NCBI RefSeq assembly: GCF_012932445.1
Contig: NZ_JAAIIJ010000015.1
Coordinates: 35,187-99,186, forward strand
DNA: 64,000 nucleotides
Direction of reading: 5' to 3'
Origin: Bifidobacterium panos
Lineage (GTDB): Bacteria > Actinomycetota > Actinomycetes > Actinomycetales > Bifidobacteriaceae
The translations under genes were made by a program, and so were the position numbers. The notes below the pieces were generated by a model, which worked only from the letters and a program-made list of their open reading frames with translations, made no database searches and was not told the DNA's origin. Numbering within the stretch: position 1 is the stretch's first letter; every line of letters starts with the position of its first letter. Positions 54,747-63,624 of the stretch are shown here, in pieces.

Positions 54747-56105
54747 ATGAGCATGAACGCAGCACCGGACATCGACTTCTCATCCGAACAAGGCAAAGCC
54801 AACTATGAGGCCGCGCGTCGCCAATACCCAGCGCAGGCCATCGTCGATTTGAGGGCGCTGCGCGACAACATGCGCCACCTTGTCGACATGGTTGGCGGCT
54901 CTGATTCGCCCACCGCTGTGATGGGTGTGGTGAAGGCCGACGCCTATGGGCATGGCTTGTTACCCGCGGCGCTCGCGGCCTTGGCCGGCGGCGCGACTTG
55001 GCTGGGCACCGCCCAATCGCATGAGGCGCTGTTGTTGCGCCGCCTTGGCATTGGGGCTGATCGTTGCCGCATACTGACGTGGGTGTACAACGGCACCGCC
55101 GCGCCGTTCGACGAGCTGATCGACAACGACATCGATGTGTCAGTCGGCTCCCTGCCTGGCATCGACGCCGTGGCCGCGGCGGCTCGTGAACTGGGCAAGC
55201 CGGCGCGCGTGCATGTCAAAGTCGACTCCGGCTTCGGGCGCAACGGTTTCACTCCTGAAGGTTTTGAGGCCGCACTCGCCAAACTCGTTGCGCTGGGGAA
55301 GGAGGGCACCATCGAAATCGTCGGCCAATGGAGCCATCTGGCGGTAGCCGACAGCCCCGACGTCCCCGAGTTCGTGGCCTCCACCCAGCGGCAGATCGAC
55401 AATTTCAATGAATTCACCAAGCGTATGGAACAGGCCGGCATTCCGCCCAAGATTCGCCACCTGGCCAACACCGCCGCCACACTCGACCGCCCCGAAATTC
55501 ATTTCGACCTCACCCGCCCGGGCATCGGGCTGTATGGATACGAACCGGATCCGGCGATGGGCACGCCGTCCAAATACGGCCTCAAACCGGCCATGCGTCT
55601 GGTGGCGCAGTTGGGCACTGTCAAGGGTGTCGAAGTCGGCCACGGCATTTCCTATGGGCGCACCTATCTGACCGAGGAAGGCACCTCCACGGCCATCGTG
55701 CCGCTCGGTTACGCCGACGGCATCCACCGCTCCGCCTCCGGCTTCAACATCGACGGCGCCAAGCATGTCAGCAAGCCCGGTGGCCCGGTGCGTGTGATGA
55801 CCAAGCAGGGACCGAAGGTATTCCATGTGTCGGGGCGCGTGTGCATGGATCAGTTCATTCTCGACCTGCACGGCTCGGCCGCCGAACTTGGCGTTGCTGA
55901 AGGCGATACCGTGCTGCTGTTCGGTCCCGGGCGCGGCGAAGAGTTCGGCGAGCCGACCGCCGATGATTGGGCAAGAGCCGCCGGCACCATCAGTTATGAA
56001 GTCTTCACCTGTCTGCGCAACCGCATCCCGCGCCTGTACGAGCACGCCCCCGAAGTGCTGGATGCCAGCGACTTGGCCAAACTCGACCCGGCAAGTGTGT
56101 TGTAA
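54747..56105 (+). CDS. alr: Alanine racemase
   Basis: A 452-residue PLP enzyme providing D-alanine for peptidoglycan. PLP lysine in VVKADAYGHG (Lys63) and catalytic Tyr303 in HGISYGRTY; ANTAATL and GRVCMDQF also fit. An N-terminal extension of about 30 residues is present compared with E. coli Alr. The ATG at 54747 is chosen from three nearby starts. It is followed 28 bp later by dgt. Confidence 0.95.
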   Translation: MSMNAAPDIDFSSEQGKANYEAARRQYPAQAIVDLRALRDNMRHLVDMVGGSDSPTAVMGVVKADAYGHGLLPAALAALAGGATWLGTAQSHEALLLRRLGIGADRCRILTWVYNGTAAPFDELIDNDIDVSVGSLPGIDAVAAAARELGKPARVHVKVDSGFGRNGFTPEGFEAALAKLVALGKEGTIEIVGQWSHLAVADSPDVPEFVASTQRQIDNFNEFTKRMEQAGIPPKIRHLANTAATLDRPEIHFDLTRPGIGLYGYEPDPAMGTPSKYGLKPAMRLVAQLGTVKGVEVGHGISYGRTYLTEEGTSTAIVPLGYADGIHRSASGFNIDGAKHVSKPGGPVRVMTKQGPKVFHVSGRVCMDQFILDLHGSAAELGVAEGDTVLLFGPGRGEEFGEPTADDWARAAGTISYEVFTCLRNRIPRLYEHAPEVLDASDLAKLDPASVL

Positions 56106-56133
56106 GGCCGTTGCAGGTAGGTAAGCTGAAAGC

Positions 56134-57429
56134 ATGGAAACCACGCGCGACGGCGAGATCGTATTGAGTTCTCAAGGATATAGTTCCCTCGACGAGGAGC
56201 GTTGGGCACCCGAACCTCCCAAATCCAAGACTCGCACCGCGTTCGAGCGTGACCGCGCCCGGCTCATCCACTCGTCGGCGTTGCGCAGGCTCGGTGCCAA
56301 AAGCCAAGTGTTGGTCGCCGGCACCGACGATTTTGCGCGAACCCGCCTCACCCACACACTGGAAGTCGCGCAGATCGGCCGTCAGATTGCCGCCATGCTC
56401 GGATGCGACCCGGACGTGGTCGACTGCGCCTGCCTCGCCCACGACCTCGGGCACCCGCCGTTCGGGCACAACGGCGAGAAAGCGCTGGCCGGCATCGCCG
56501 CCAATATCGGAGGGTTCGAGGGCAATGCGCAAACCCTGCGCATCCTGACCCGTTTGGAACCGAAGGTGTTCTTTTCCGACGGGCGTTCCGCCGGCGTGAA
56601 CCTCACGCGCGCCTCGCTGGACGCGGCCGTCAAATACCCGTGGACCAAGGCCGAAGCCGTACGGTATCCCAAAGGGGCGAACGGCAAGAAGTTCTGCGTT
56701 TATCCGGACGACGAGCCGGTGTTCCGCTGGCTGAAGGTCGGCTGCACCGCCGAGACCAGCGCCACCAAGCCGATGGAATGCCAAATCATGGATCTGTCCG
56801 ACGACATCGCCTATTCGGTGCATGATGTGGAGGATTCCATCGCCACCGGCGCATTCGATCCGATGGTGCTCGCCGACCCGCGCATCATCGACGGGCTGGT
56901 GGAGATAACCCGCCAATGGTATGGCGCGGCATGGGATGCTGACGAACTGGTGTCCACCTATGAGCGCATGCGCCGCGAGCGTCTGTTCCCCGAGCATTTC
57001 AACGGTTCGAGGCAAGCGCTGGCACAGTTGAAGAACATCACATCCGATCTGATCGGACGCTTCTGCAGGTCGGTGGAGACCGCCACGCGCGAGCGGTATG
57101 GTTCCGGCCCGCTGACGCGATACAGCGCCAGCATTGTCGTTCCCGAGCGGACGGGCTATGAGATCGTGGCGTTGAAGGGCATCGCCACCTATTTCGTCAT
57201 GGTGCCGCGCGAGCGTGAGCCGCTGCATCAGGAGGAGCTCAAGATCGTCGAGGACTTGGTCGACGTGTTCATGGCCAATAGTCCTGCTCCCTCCGATGCG
57301 CTGGAAAGCCAGTTCTTGGCCGATTGGAACGAATGCACCAACGACGACGAGCGTCTGCGCGTCGCCATCGACCAGGTTGCGTCCCTGACCGACGGTTCCG
57401 CCTTGGCTCTCCACTCCATCCTGTGCTGA
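56134..57429 (+). CDS. dgt: dGTPase-like HD-domain triphosphohydrolase
   Basis: A 431-residue HD phosphohydrolase. The metal site is built from His74 in TRLTHTLEVAQIG and His103-Asp104 in CLAHDLGHPPFGHNGE; DLSDDIAYSVHDVEDS gives the last Asp. It hydrolyses dNTPs (usually dGTP) to nucleoside and triphosphate. In many bacteria it lies directly upstream of dnaG; here a toxin-antitoxin pair separates them. Confidence 0.92.
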   Translation: METTRDGEIVLSSQGYSSLDEERWAPEPPKSKTRTAFERDRARLIHSSALRRLGAKSQVLVAGTDDFARTRLTHTLEVAQIGRQIAAMLGCDPDVVDCACLAHDLGHPPFGHNGEKALAGIAANIGGFEGNAQTLRILTRLEPKVFFSDGRSAGVNLTRASLDAAVKYPWTKAEAVRYPKGANGKKFCVYPDDEPVFRWLKVGCTAETSATKPMECQIMDLSDDIAYSVHDVEDSIATGAFDPMVLADPRIIDGLVEITRQWYGAAWDADELVSTYERMRRERLFPEHFNGSRQALAQLKNITSDLIGRFCRSVETATRERYGSGPLTRYSASIVVPERTGYEIVALKGIATYFVMVPREREPLHQEELKIVEDLVDVFMANSPAPSDALESQFLADWNECTNDDERLRVAIDQVASLTDGSALALHSILC

Positions 57430-57721
57430 TTGATGCTGATTGACCTTGGGGCAATGCCGACATGGTGCCGGTATGCCGTCGGTGCCAAGGTTCGTGCGAC
57501 CTGTCCATATACTCTGCGTGCGCGGCCGGCGCGAGGCGGCTGAATGTGAACAACATTGTGGACGACACGCCGGGGTGTGCATAACCCACCGGGGCTCTGT
57601 ACACATTGCCCGTTCCGCCTTGCGCCTTGGTATTACTGCGTTTCATCATGGTGACGAGCCGTTCGACGATGAGCGAATCGCCCCGATTCCCATCCCAAGC
57701 AGCAAAGGATATTGATTAAGT
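57430..57721. other. Non-coding gap before brnT
   Basis: About 290 bp without a gene I can support. A few weak reading frames cross it but none has a ribosome site or family resemblance. AAAGGATATTGATTAAG just before 57722 probably contains the brnT ribosome site. The gap is longer than others in this operon-like run, consistent with foreign DNA entering between dgt and dnaG. Confidence 0.5.
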
Positions 57722-58048
57722 ATGTATAATAGCAATACAGCAACAACTACAGATGAGATCCGCTTCGCGTGGGATCCATGGAAAGCCGAGAGGAACGTTG
57801 CCAAACATTGCATCGACTTCGAGGAATCCAGCACGGTGTTCTACGACCCGCACGCCAAGGTCATCCCAGACCCGGAGCATTCGTGGGACGAGGAGCGGTT
57901 CATCATTCTGGGCATGAGCTGGAAGGCGTATCTGTTGGTCGTATGCCACTGCTACCGCGAAAGCGAGGGTGTCATACGCATCATTTCCGCCCGCAAAGCC
58001 ACGAAAACCGAAAGTCGCATATATAACCAAAGGAGGAATCATGCTTGA
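57722..58048 (+). CDS. brnT: BrnT-family ribonuclease toxin
   Basis: A 108-residue protein with the full BrnT pattern: FAWDPWKAERNVAKHCIDFE, then VFYDPHAKVIPDPEHSWDEE, RFIILGMSW and a closing IRIISARKATKTESRIY. BrnT is a RelE-fold ribosome-independent RNase that stops growth when not bound by BrnA. Its gene overlaps the antitoxin start by 8 bp. Length is normal; catalytic Arg and Glu/His candidates are present. Confidence 0.88.
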   Translation: MYNSNTATTTDEIRFAWDPWKAERNVAKHCIDFEESSTVFYDPHAKVIPDPEHSWDEERFIILGMSWKAYLLVVCHCYRESEGVIRIISARKATKTESRIYNQRRNHA

Positions 58049-58244
58049 GGAATACGATTTCAGCAAGGGCAAGGCCAACCCCTACGAAAAAAAGCTGCGC
58101 AAGGCCGTCACCATGCGCCTGGATGTGGACACCATCGACTATTTCAAGGCGTTGGCCGAGCAGACGGGCATTCCATACCAGAACCTGATCAACCTCTATC
58201 TTGCGCAATGCGCACGTGAGAAGAAAACATTGGAGTTCGTGTAG
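58041..58244 (+). CDS. brnA: BrnA-type antitoxin
   Basis: A 67-residue protein: EYDFSKGKANPYEKKLRKAV then TMRLDVDTIDYFKALAEQTG and PYQNLINLYLAQCA, matching BrnA/ribbon-helix-helix antitoxins (beta strand TMRL, then two helices). AAAGGAGG stands ahead of the ATG. It would neutralise BrnT and repress the pair. It is somewhat shorter than BrnA of Brucella, as in many homologues. Confidence 0.87.
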   Translation: MLEEYDFSKGKANPYEKKLRKAVTMRLDVDTIDYFKALAEQTGIPYQNLINLYLAQCAREKKTLEFV

Positions 58245-58315
58245 ATGAAGCTCGGGTGGTCGCGTCGGCGGGCTGATCGGCGCCCGGCCAACCCGCGCGT
58301 GTAAGCTGGTGGATT

Positions 58316-60388
58316 ATGCCGGGAATGATTCTGAAAGAGGACGTGGAAAAGGTTCGCGCCGCCGCGGACTTGTATGACATCGTATCCGCGTCCGTCTCTC
58401 TCAAGCCCTCCGGCACCGGCACGTTCATGGGACTTTGCCCATTCCACGACGAAAAAACCGGCAGTTTCAACGTGCGCCCGGCACTCGGAGTGTGGCATTG
58501 TTTCGGCTGCGGGCTGGGCGGCGACGTGTTCAAATACGTCGAACAGCAGGAGAACATCGACTTTCGCGAGGCCGTGGAACTGCTGGCCGACAAATACCAC
58601 ATCGAGCTGCACTACGAGCAGTCCAGCTCCGGCAAGACAGAGCATTCCGGCTCCAAGCGCGCGCGTCTGCTGGAGGCGAACGAGGAGGCGCAGCGCTTTT
58701 TCGTCAGCCAGATCATGACCAAAGAGGCACTTGCCGCACGCAAGCTGCTGGGCGGGCGCACGTTTAGCCAAGCCGATTGCGAACGTTTCGGATGTGGCTA
58801 CGCACCGCAAGGCTGGGACAATCTGGTGCGCCACTTGGCCTCCAAAGGCTTCACCCAGCAGGAAATGCTCGACGCGGGGCTGGCCCGCCAAGGACAGCGC
58901 GGCATTTACGACTATTTCCGCGGGCGCGTGACTTGGCCGATCCGCGATTCGACGGGCCGCACGCTCGGATTCGGCGCGCGAAAGCTCTATGACGACGACC
59001 AAATCGCCGCGAAATACATCAACACCCCCGACACGCAGCTGTATCACAAGAACCAGGTGCTCTATGGCATCGACTTGGCCAAAGCCGCCATCGTCAAGAA
59101 GCGTCAGGTGGTGATCGTCGAGGGATACACCGACGTGATGGCCATGCACTTGGCCGGCGTTGACACCGCCATTGCGACCTGTGGCACCGCGTTTGGCGCC
59201 GAACATGCCAAAATCGTGCGTCGCTTGATTTCCGACGATTCGCTTGGCGCGGTGCAACTGATCGGGCCGCAAAAAGTGAACGGTCAGGCGTTGAGTTCTC
59301 GCGTCGTGTTCACATTCGATGGCGATGCCGCCGGTCAAAAGGCCGCGCTCCATGCCTTTGGGCTTGATTCCGCGTTTCTGTCGCAGACCTTCGTCGCCGT
59401 GGCGGAAAACAACCTCGACCCGTGCGACTTGAGGATTGAGCGCGGCGATGAGGCGGTGCGTTCGCTGATATTGCGCGCCAAGCCGCTGTATGATTTCGTC
59501 ATCGACGCGGCGATCAACCGTTTCGACACCTCCTATTCCACCGGCCAGATGGGCGCGGTGAAGGCTGTCGCGCCGCTGATTGCGCAGATCCGCGATCGTT
59601 CCCTGTTCGATTTGTACACGCGCAAGGCCACCAGGCGCATCGGCGTCGATCTTGACATCATGCGCCGCGAAGTGAACGCCACGCGCCGCAACCTGCATGT
59701 ACGTGACGAAGACGCATACGCGCCCAAACGTCGTTTCGCGGTTCCCCAGCACGAAGACAAAGCCGTCGGCCCGGTGGAGCGTCGCGCAATCGAGCGTCGT
59801 GACGCCGCCGAACAGACGTATTACAAAATCGACGACGCGGTGTTCATCACCGAGCAGCAGTTCATGGCCACAATGATTCAGATTCCGCGCGCCATCAACC
59901 CCGAATGGTACGGGCAACTGGTGCCTGGCCATTTCACGGTACCGGTGTTCCGCACGCTGTTCCAGGCGGTGACGGTTGCCGGGGGCCTGCCTGCCGCCGA
60001 CACCACGCAGGGGTTGTGGATGCACAACCTCACCAAGGCCGCAGGTCCATTGCTCGAACCCGTGATCAACGAACTCGCCGTCATGCCACTTCCCTTGCCG
60101 ACTGACGAGCGAAGCAAAGACGACTCCTCGGCGGGCGCCAACGGCAACGGCGGCCAGCCCACGGGCAATCAAAACGCTCAGGTCACCAAGGCCGAGCGGC
60201 AATACGCCTCCGAACTGCTCGTCAAACTGCTCGATGTGGGGCTGCTGCGTCGCATCGAGTCCGCCAAACGCCGCATGGCGCAGATGCCGGACGGCGAGGA
60301 GAAAATCGCCCAGCTTGGCGAAATCACCAAGATGGAAACCTCGCGCAAGGATTTGCAATCGCGCGTATACGGCAACGCCCTAGGCTGA
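58316..60388 (+). CDS. dnaG: DNA primase
   Basis: A 690-residue primase. The zinc-binding site is CPFH (Cys41, His44) and HCFGC (Cys62, Cys65); the RNA polymerase core has DSTGRTLGFGARKL; the TOPRIM motif is VIVEGYTDVMAMHLAG with FDGDAAGQKAA. The C-terminal ~150 residues would bind DnaB helicase; a Gly/Asn-rich linker (about 600-620) precedes the last helices. It makes RNA primers at replication forks. Confidence 0.95.
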   Translation: MPGMILKEDVEKVRAAADLYDIVSASVSLKPSGTGTFMGLCPFHDEKTGSFNVRPALGVWHCFGCGLGGDVFKYVEQQENIDFREAVELLADKYHIELHYEQSSSGKTEHSGSKRARLLEANEEAQRFFVSQIMTKEALAARKLLGGRTFSQADCERFGCGYAPQGWDNLVRHLASKGFTQQEMLDAGLARQGQRGIYDYFRGRVTWPIRDSTGRTLGFGARKLYDDDQIAAKYINTPDTQLYHKNQVLYGIDLAKAAIVKKRQVVIVEGYTDVMAMHLAGVDTAIATCGTAFGAEHAKIVRRLISDDSLGAVQLIGPQKVNGQALSSRVVFTFDGDAAGQKAALHAFGLDSAFLSQTFVAVAENNLDPCDLRIERGDEAVRSLILRAKPLYDFVIDAAINRFDTSYSTGQMGAVKAVAPLIAQIRDRSLFDLYTRKATRRIGVDLDIMRREVNATRRNLHVRDEDAYAPKRRFAVPQHEDKAVGPVERRAIERRDAAEQTYYKIDDAVFITEQQFMATMIQIPRAINPEWYGQLVPGHFTVPVFRTLFQAVTVAGGLPAADTTQGLWMHNLTKAAGPLLEPVINELAVMPLPLPTDERSKDDSSAGANGNGGQPTGNQNAQVTKAERQYASELLVKLLDVGLLRRIESAKRRMAQMPDGEEKIAQLGEITKMETSRKDLQSRVYGNALG

Positions 60389-60509
60389 TTGTTGATTGGT
60401 TCCGACACAGCGGCGCGCGTGACCCCCCCGTCGCGGCGCGGCCTATCCGCCCTCCACGTAAAATGAAACAGCTGCACAATGAAGAATAACGGTTCGTGGG
60501 AGGAGAAGG

Positions 60510-61688
60510 ATGCGACGCTGGCTGCTGAAGCTGCTCAAAAGCGAAACCATCCTTATCGTCGCGTCGGTTCTGGCGCTGGTCTCCTGCTTCATCGTGCCTC
60601 CTGACGCCGAATACCGCTCCTACATTCACGTCAACACCATCACCCAGCTATGCTGTCTGATGATCGTGGTGTGCGGTCTGCAACGCATCGGCGTGTTCCG
60701 CGTCATCGGCTCGCGCCTGCTACAGCACGCCAGCACGGCGCGCAATCTGGTCATCATTCTGGTGGCGCTCACGTTCTTCTCGGCCATGCTGATCACCAAT
60801 GACGTGGCGCTGGTCACTTTCGTGCCGTTCGCTGCGGCCGTGCTCATCATGGCGAACATGAGCGAGCGAGTGGTGCTGGTGGTCACGCTGATGACCATCG
60901 GTGCGAATGTGGGCAGTATGCTGACCCCCATCGGTAACGCGCACAACCTGTATCTCAAAGCGCTCACCGGCATGTCGAGTCTTGAAATGATTTCCATCAT
61001 GGCGCCCTACACCACTGCGGCCGCCGTACTGCTGCTGATTGTCATCGCCATTGCATTCGACAAGCGCCCGGTGTCGCAACTTGAGGATTTGGAAGCCGGC
61101 GTGCTCGCGCCCGAGCCCGACAAACCCCACCCCGACGAAATCCGCATCACCGGTTACGGCGCGGGCTACGGCGGCTGGCGTACCATCGTCTACGCTTTGC
61201 TGTTCATCGTCTGTTTGCTCGCCGTGTCCAATTTCATCCCGCTGTGGGTGATGTGCGTGGTGGTCGTCGTGACGTTCCTGTTCACCGACCGGCGCGTGTT
61301 CAAGCATGTCGATTGGGGACTGCCGCTCACGTTCTGCATGTTCTTCATTTTCATCGGCAATATGAAGCGCGTGCCGGAGTTTTACGCGCTCGCCCAGTCG
61401 CTGGTCGGCGGACATCCTCTTGAGGTGGCTGTCGCTTCCAGCCAGGTGATCAGCAACGTGCCCACCACGCTTTTGCTGTCCGGTTTTTGCGACCAGTGGA
61501 AGCCGCTGATCATCGGCACCAATCTCGGTGGCATGGGCACCCTGATTGCCTCCATGGCCTCGCTGATTTCCTATAAGAACGTCGTGCGTCAGTATCCCGA
61601 CAAGAAAGGGCGCTATTTGGCCGTATACAGTGCCGTCAACGTGCTGTTCCTCGTGGTGTTGCTGGCGTTGAGCTGGATTATCGGCTGA
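60510..61688 (+). CDS. SLC13/ArsB-like anion permease
   Basis: A 392-residue membrane protein with about ten hydrophobic spans. SAMLITNDVALVTFVPFA and GSMLTPIGNAHNLYLKAL are the two re-entrant motifs of the ion-transporter superfamily that includes SLC13 dicarboxylate and ArsB-type carriers. The second half repeats the pattern (SSQVISNVPTTLLLSGF, NLGGMGTLIASMASLI). Substrate unknown; probably an inorganic anion or dicarboxylate. Ribosome site GGGAGGAG is good. Confidence 0.82.
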   Translation: MRRWLLKLLKSETILIVASVLALVSCFIVPPDAEYRSYIHVNTITQLCCLMIVVCGLQRIGVFRVIGSRLLQHASTARNLVIILVALTFFSAMLITNDVALVTFVPFAAAVLIMANMSERVVLVVTLMTIGANVGSMLTPIGNAHNLYLKALTGMSSLEMISIMAPYTTAAAVLLLIVIAIAFDKRPVSQLEDLEAGVLAPEPDKPHPDEIRITGYGAGYGGWRTIVYALLFIVCLLAVSNFIPLWVMCVVVVVTFLFTDRRVFKHVDWGLPLTFCMFFIFIGNMKRVPEFYALAQSLVGGHPLEVAVASSQVISNVPTTLLLSGFCDQWKPLIIGTNLGGMGTLIASMASLISYKNVVRQYPDKKGRYLAVYSAVNVLFLVVLLALSWIIG

Positions 61689-61841
61689 ATCGAGTCGTTT
61701 GCGCGGTGTTTGGCAGTCGGTTTGCCTCCTGATCGCCGTTCGCGGGGCTTCTTGTTGTCAGGCGTCCGGGGTATTTTGGTGTATTTGGTTTGCATAGTCG
61801 CATTCCTCACATGTCAAGTTTGAGAGAAAGTAGAATCCATC

Positions 61842-62483
61842 ATGACCGCTCCCATGCCTCCTCAGGGTGCCCCTGTTGCGCCTTCCACCGGTGCCGTTGC
61901 CGCGGAACCGACCTTGAACCAGCCGTATCTCGGCATTTCCTTCGGCGGCGCAGTCTCCCGTTTCTTCAAGAAGTATGCGACTTTCTCCGGCCGCGCTTCC
62001 CGTTCCGAGTTCTGGTGGGCGACGCTGTTCTGCTTCATCGTCGGCGTTGTGCTGAACATCATTATCGGGTTTGCGCCCGCGGTCTCTTTCCTGAGTGGCA
62101 TTTGGAGTCTTGCGATTCTTATCCCGACGCTTGCGCTGTATGTGCGCCGTCTGCATGATTCCAACAAGTCCGGCGCGCTTATTCTTCTGCCGTACGGCTT
62201 GGGCATCGTCAGCAGTATTCTGACCATCGTTGGCGTGATCCAGTTCGCTCAGGGCATCGCGGACGCCTTGGGCGTTGATCTTTCGCAAGTCGTCACGACT
62301 ACTCGGCAATTGGGCGAGGGAGAGCTGGAAAACATATTGCATAACCTCATTAATTCCGGTCAGTTCACCAGCAGCGTCGTCCTGCTGGTGATTTCCATTC
62401 TGCTGGCCATTGTCGCCTGCATCTTCTGGCTCGTGTTCGCACTGCCCGACAGCAAGCCGGAAGGCGCGCGCTTCGACAAGTGA
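61842..62483 (+). CDS. DUF805 membrane protein
   Basis: A 213-residue protein. After a Pro/Ala-rich start, residues about 45-62 read KKYATFSGRASRSEFWW, the DUF805 signature, followed by four membrane spans and LYVRRLHDSNKSGALIL. The function of DUF805 proteins is not established. It is a single gene ending before a good terminator. Confidence 0.85.
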   Translation: MTAPMPPQGAPVAPSTGAVAAEPTLNQPYLGISFGGAVSRFFKKYATFSGRASRSEFWWATLFCFIVGVVLNIIIGFAPAVSFLSGIWSLAILIPTLALYVRRLHDSNKSGALILLPYGLGIVSSILTIVGVIQFAQGIADALGVDLSQVVTTTRQLGEGELENILHNLINSGQFTSSVVLLVISILLAIVACIFWLVFALPDSKPEGARFDK

Positions 62484-62507
62484 GTGCCGGCGCGGCCATA
62501 AACGATG

Positions 62508-62546
62508 CAAAGGGTGTGGCTCGTTTCGGCGGGTTGCGCCCTTTTT
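62508..62546 (+). terminator. Terminator after the DUF805 gene
   Basis: AAAGGGTGT pairs with GCGCCCTTT (with G-U pairs) around a 15-nt loop, directly followed by TTTTTT. Confidence 0.8.
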
Positions 62547-62576
62547 TACCTACCAGCCACTATGATGGTTCAAGTT

Positions 62577-62616
62577 TGGCCCCGTAGCTCAGCTGGATAG
62601 AGCATGTGACTTCTAA
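62577..62616 (+). pseudogene. 5' half of a tRNA-Arg(TCT)
   Basis: GGCCCCG, TA, a GCTC/GAGC D-stem, and the anticodon loop CTTCTAA (anticodon TCT at 62611-62613) read as a normal tRNA up to the 3' side of the anticodon loop. After that the sequence (TTCCAAGTTC) no longer pairs, and no T-arm or acceptor complement (CGGGGCC) follows. This is what remains when an element integrates in the anticodon loop and the 3' half is displaced; the missing half may lie beyond the window. Confidence 0.7.
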
Positions 62617-62792
62617 TTCCAAGTTCTTTCAATTTGCCATCTCTCGGATGAAAGCCGATTACGCTTACTGTTATAAGGGTTTTGGCGTATCGATAAGACT
62701 GTTTCATGGCGTGCGTCAAATGTTGTTTGCCACATATCTGTACCATATTTTTCCGCAGATAATCCAAACCGTATGCAATACTGGCCTATTGC

Positions 62793-62868
62793 GCCCCGGT
62801 AGCTCAGCGGATAGAGCAACATCCTTCTAAGTTGGAGGTCGCCGGTTCGATTCCGGCTCGGGGCACCA
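62793..62868 (+). tRNA. tRNA-Arg(TCT)-like gene, complete
   Basis: Acceptor GCCCCGG/TCGGGGC, D-arm GCTC/GAGC, anticodon loop CTTCTAA (TCT), T-arm GCCGG-TTCGATT-CCGGC, discriminator A and encoded CCA. The anticodon stem ACATC/GTTGG pairs only at three of five positions (A-G and T-T mismatches), unusual for a working tRNA. A CCCGCA/TGCGGG hairpin follows it (62894-62913). It may be supplied by the element that broke the first copy. Confidence 0.75.
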
Positions 62869-62947
62869 GCCGCGATGTGACAGCGGGTGCAAGCCCGCAT
62901 GCCCACTTGCGGGTCTTCCATTGCGGATCGTTTCTCGGAATCCTGAA

Positions 62948-62974
62948 GTGTTTTCTCTGATTCAGAGAAAACAC
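62948..62974. repeat. Perfect 27-bp palindrome
   Basis: Arms of 13 bp (GTGTTTTCTCTGA and its complement) around a single T. About 80 bp beyond the tRNA and just downstream of the minus-strand gene that ends at 63045; a separate GCCCCGC/GCGGGGC hairpin (62991-63008) is that gene's likely terminator. The role of the palindrome is unknown: operator, bidirectional terminator or element-end structure. Confidence 0.7.
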
Positions 62975-63044
62975 GCTGAATCCGGAGAAAGCCCCGCCGA
63001 AGCGGGGCTGGTGACACGGGGGCGTGTCGGTTTAAGGCATCGCG

Positions 63045-63524
63045 CTACAGGCGCATGTGTCTGCGCACGTAGGCCTCGACCTCGGCGTTCTCGTCGGGCG
63101 TGCCGATGGTCAGCAGCCAGATCGCGTTGTTGCGTTTCTGGGGGCTGCCCTTGCGCAGGCATTTGATGAGGCCGCTTGCTTCGAGTTTTTTCGCCGTCTG
63201 GCTGAGGCGTTGTATCGCCGTGGTTTCTTTTCTTGGCACGCGAGGCTCGTTGCCGATGACTTCGATGTCGGCTGGCGTATCGGGCAATGTCATGCCGAGG
63301 TCTTGTGCCATCGCCAGCCATCCGTACTGGTAGACGCGGGGTTGTCTGCCGTCCTTTTCGGCTTGCTTGTCGAGCGGCCAATCATACGAGGATGAGGCCA
63401 TCTTCATGAGCAGCGTGTACTGCATGGGATCAAAGGTCTTGGCGCTGCCCCACGTGGACAGCAGCCTTCCGTCTCTGGCGAGTTGTTCTACGAGTTTGGT
63501 GTTGCGGTATCCCACGAATCTCAT
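63045..63524 (-). CDS. Winged-helix-like protein of a probable mobile element
   Basis: A 159-residue protein beginning MRFVGYRNTKLVEQLARDGR. Its middle (YTLLMKMASSSYDWPLDKQA) and C-terminal part (TTAIQRLSQTAKKLEASGLI) look like winged helices found in plasmid and integrative-element replication or regulatory proteins. I do not recognise an exact family. GGAGGGAAAG precedes the ATG at 63524. Placement next to a broken tRNA, in DNA poorer in GC than the rest, suggests it was acquired. Confidence 0.5.
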   Translation of the reverse strand: MRFVGYRNTKLVEQLARDGRLLSTWGSAKTFDPMQYTLLMKMASSSYDWPLDKQAEKDGRQPRVYQYGWLAMAQDLGMTLPDTPADIEVIGNEPRVPRKETTAIQRLSQTAKKLEASGLIKCLRKGSPQKRNNAIWLLTIGTPDENAEVEAYVRRHMRL

Positions 63525-63624
63525 CGCTTTCCCTCCATGCCTTGACGTAGAATCGATGCGTGGAGAATCTCGCTGGTTTTCCATTTCGCCCCTGAAGCTC
63601 TAGCCAGCCTCGGGGGTTTTTCGT

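Noticed and set aside
57440..57715. A 91-residue plus-strand frame between dgt and brnT
   Set aside because: No ribosome site, odd composition rich in Arg, His and Cys, and no recognisable domain.
62577..62868. A tRNA split by a group I intron in the anticodon loop
   Set aside because: Attractive because of the break position, but the second tRNA has its own complete 5' half and the first has no matching 3' exon or acceptor complement nearby.
62613..63017. A minus-strand frame containing SRNRTGDLQLRRMLLYPLSY
   Set aside because: This is the familiar false protein produced by translating the complement of a tRNA gene; it overlaps the tRNA at 62793.
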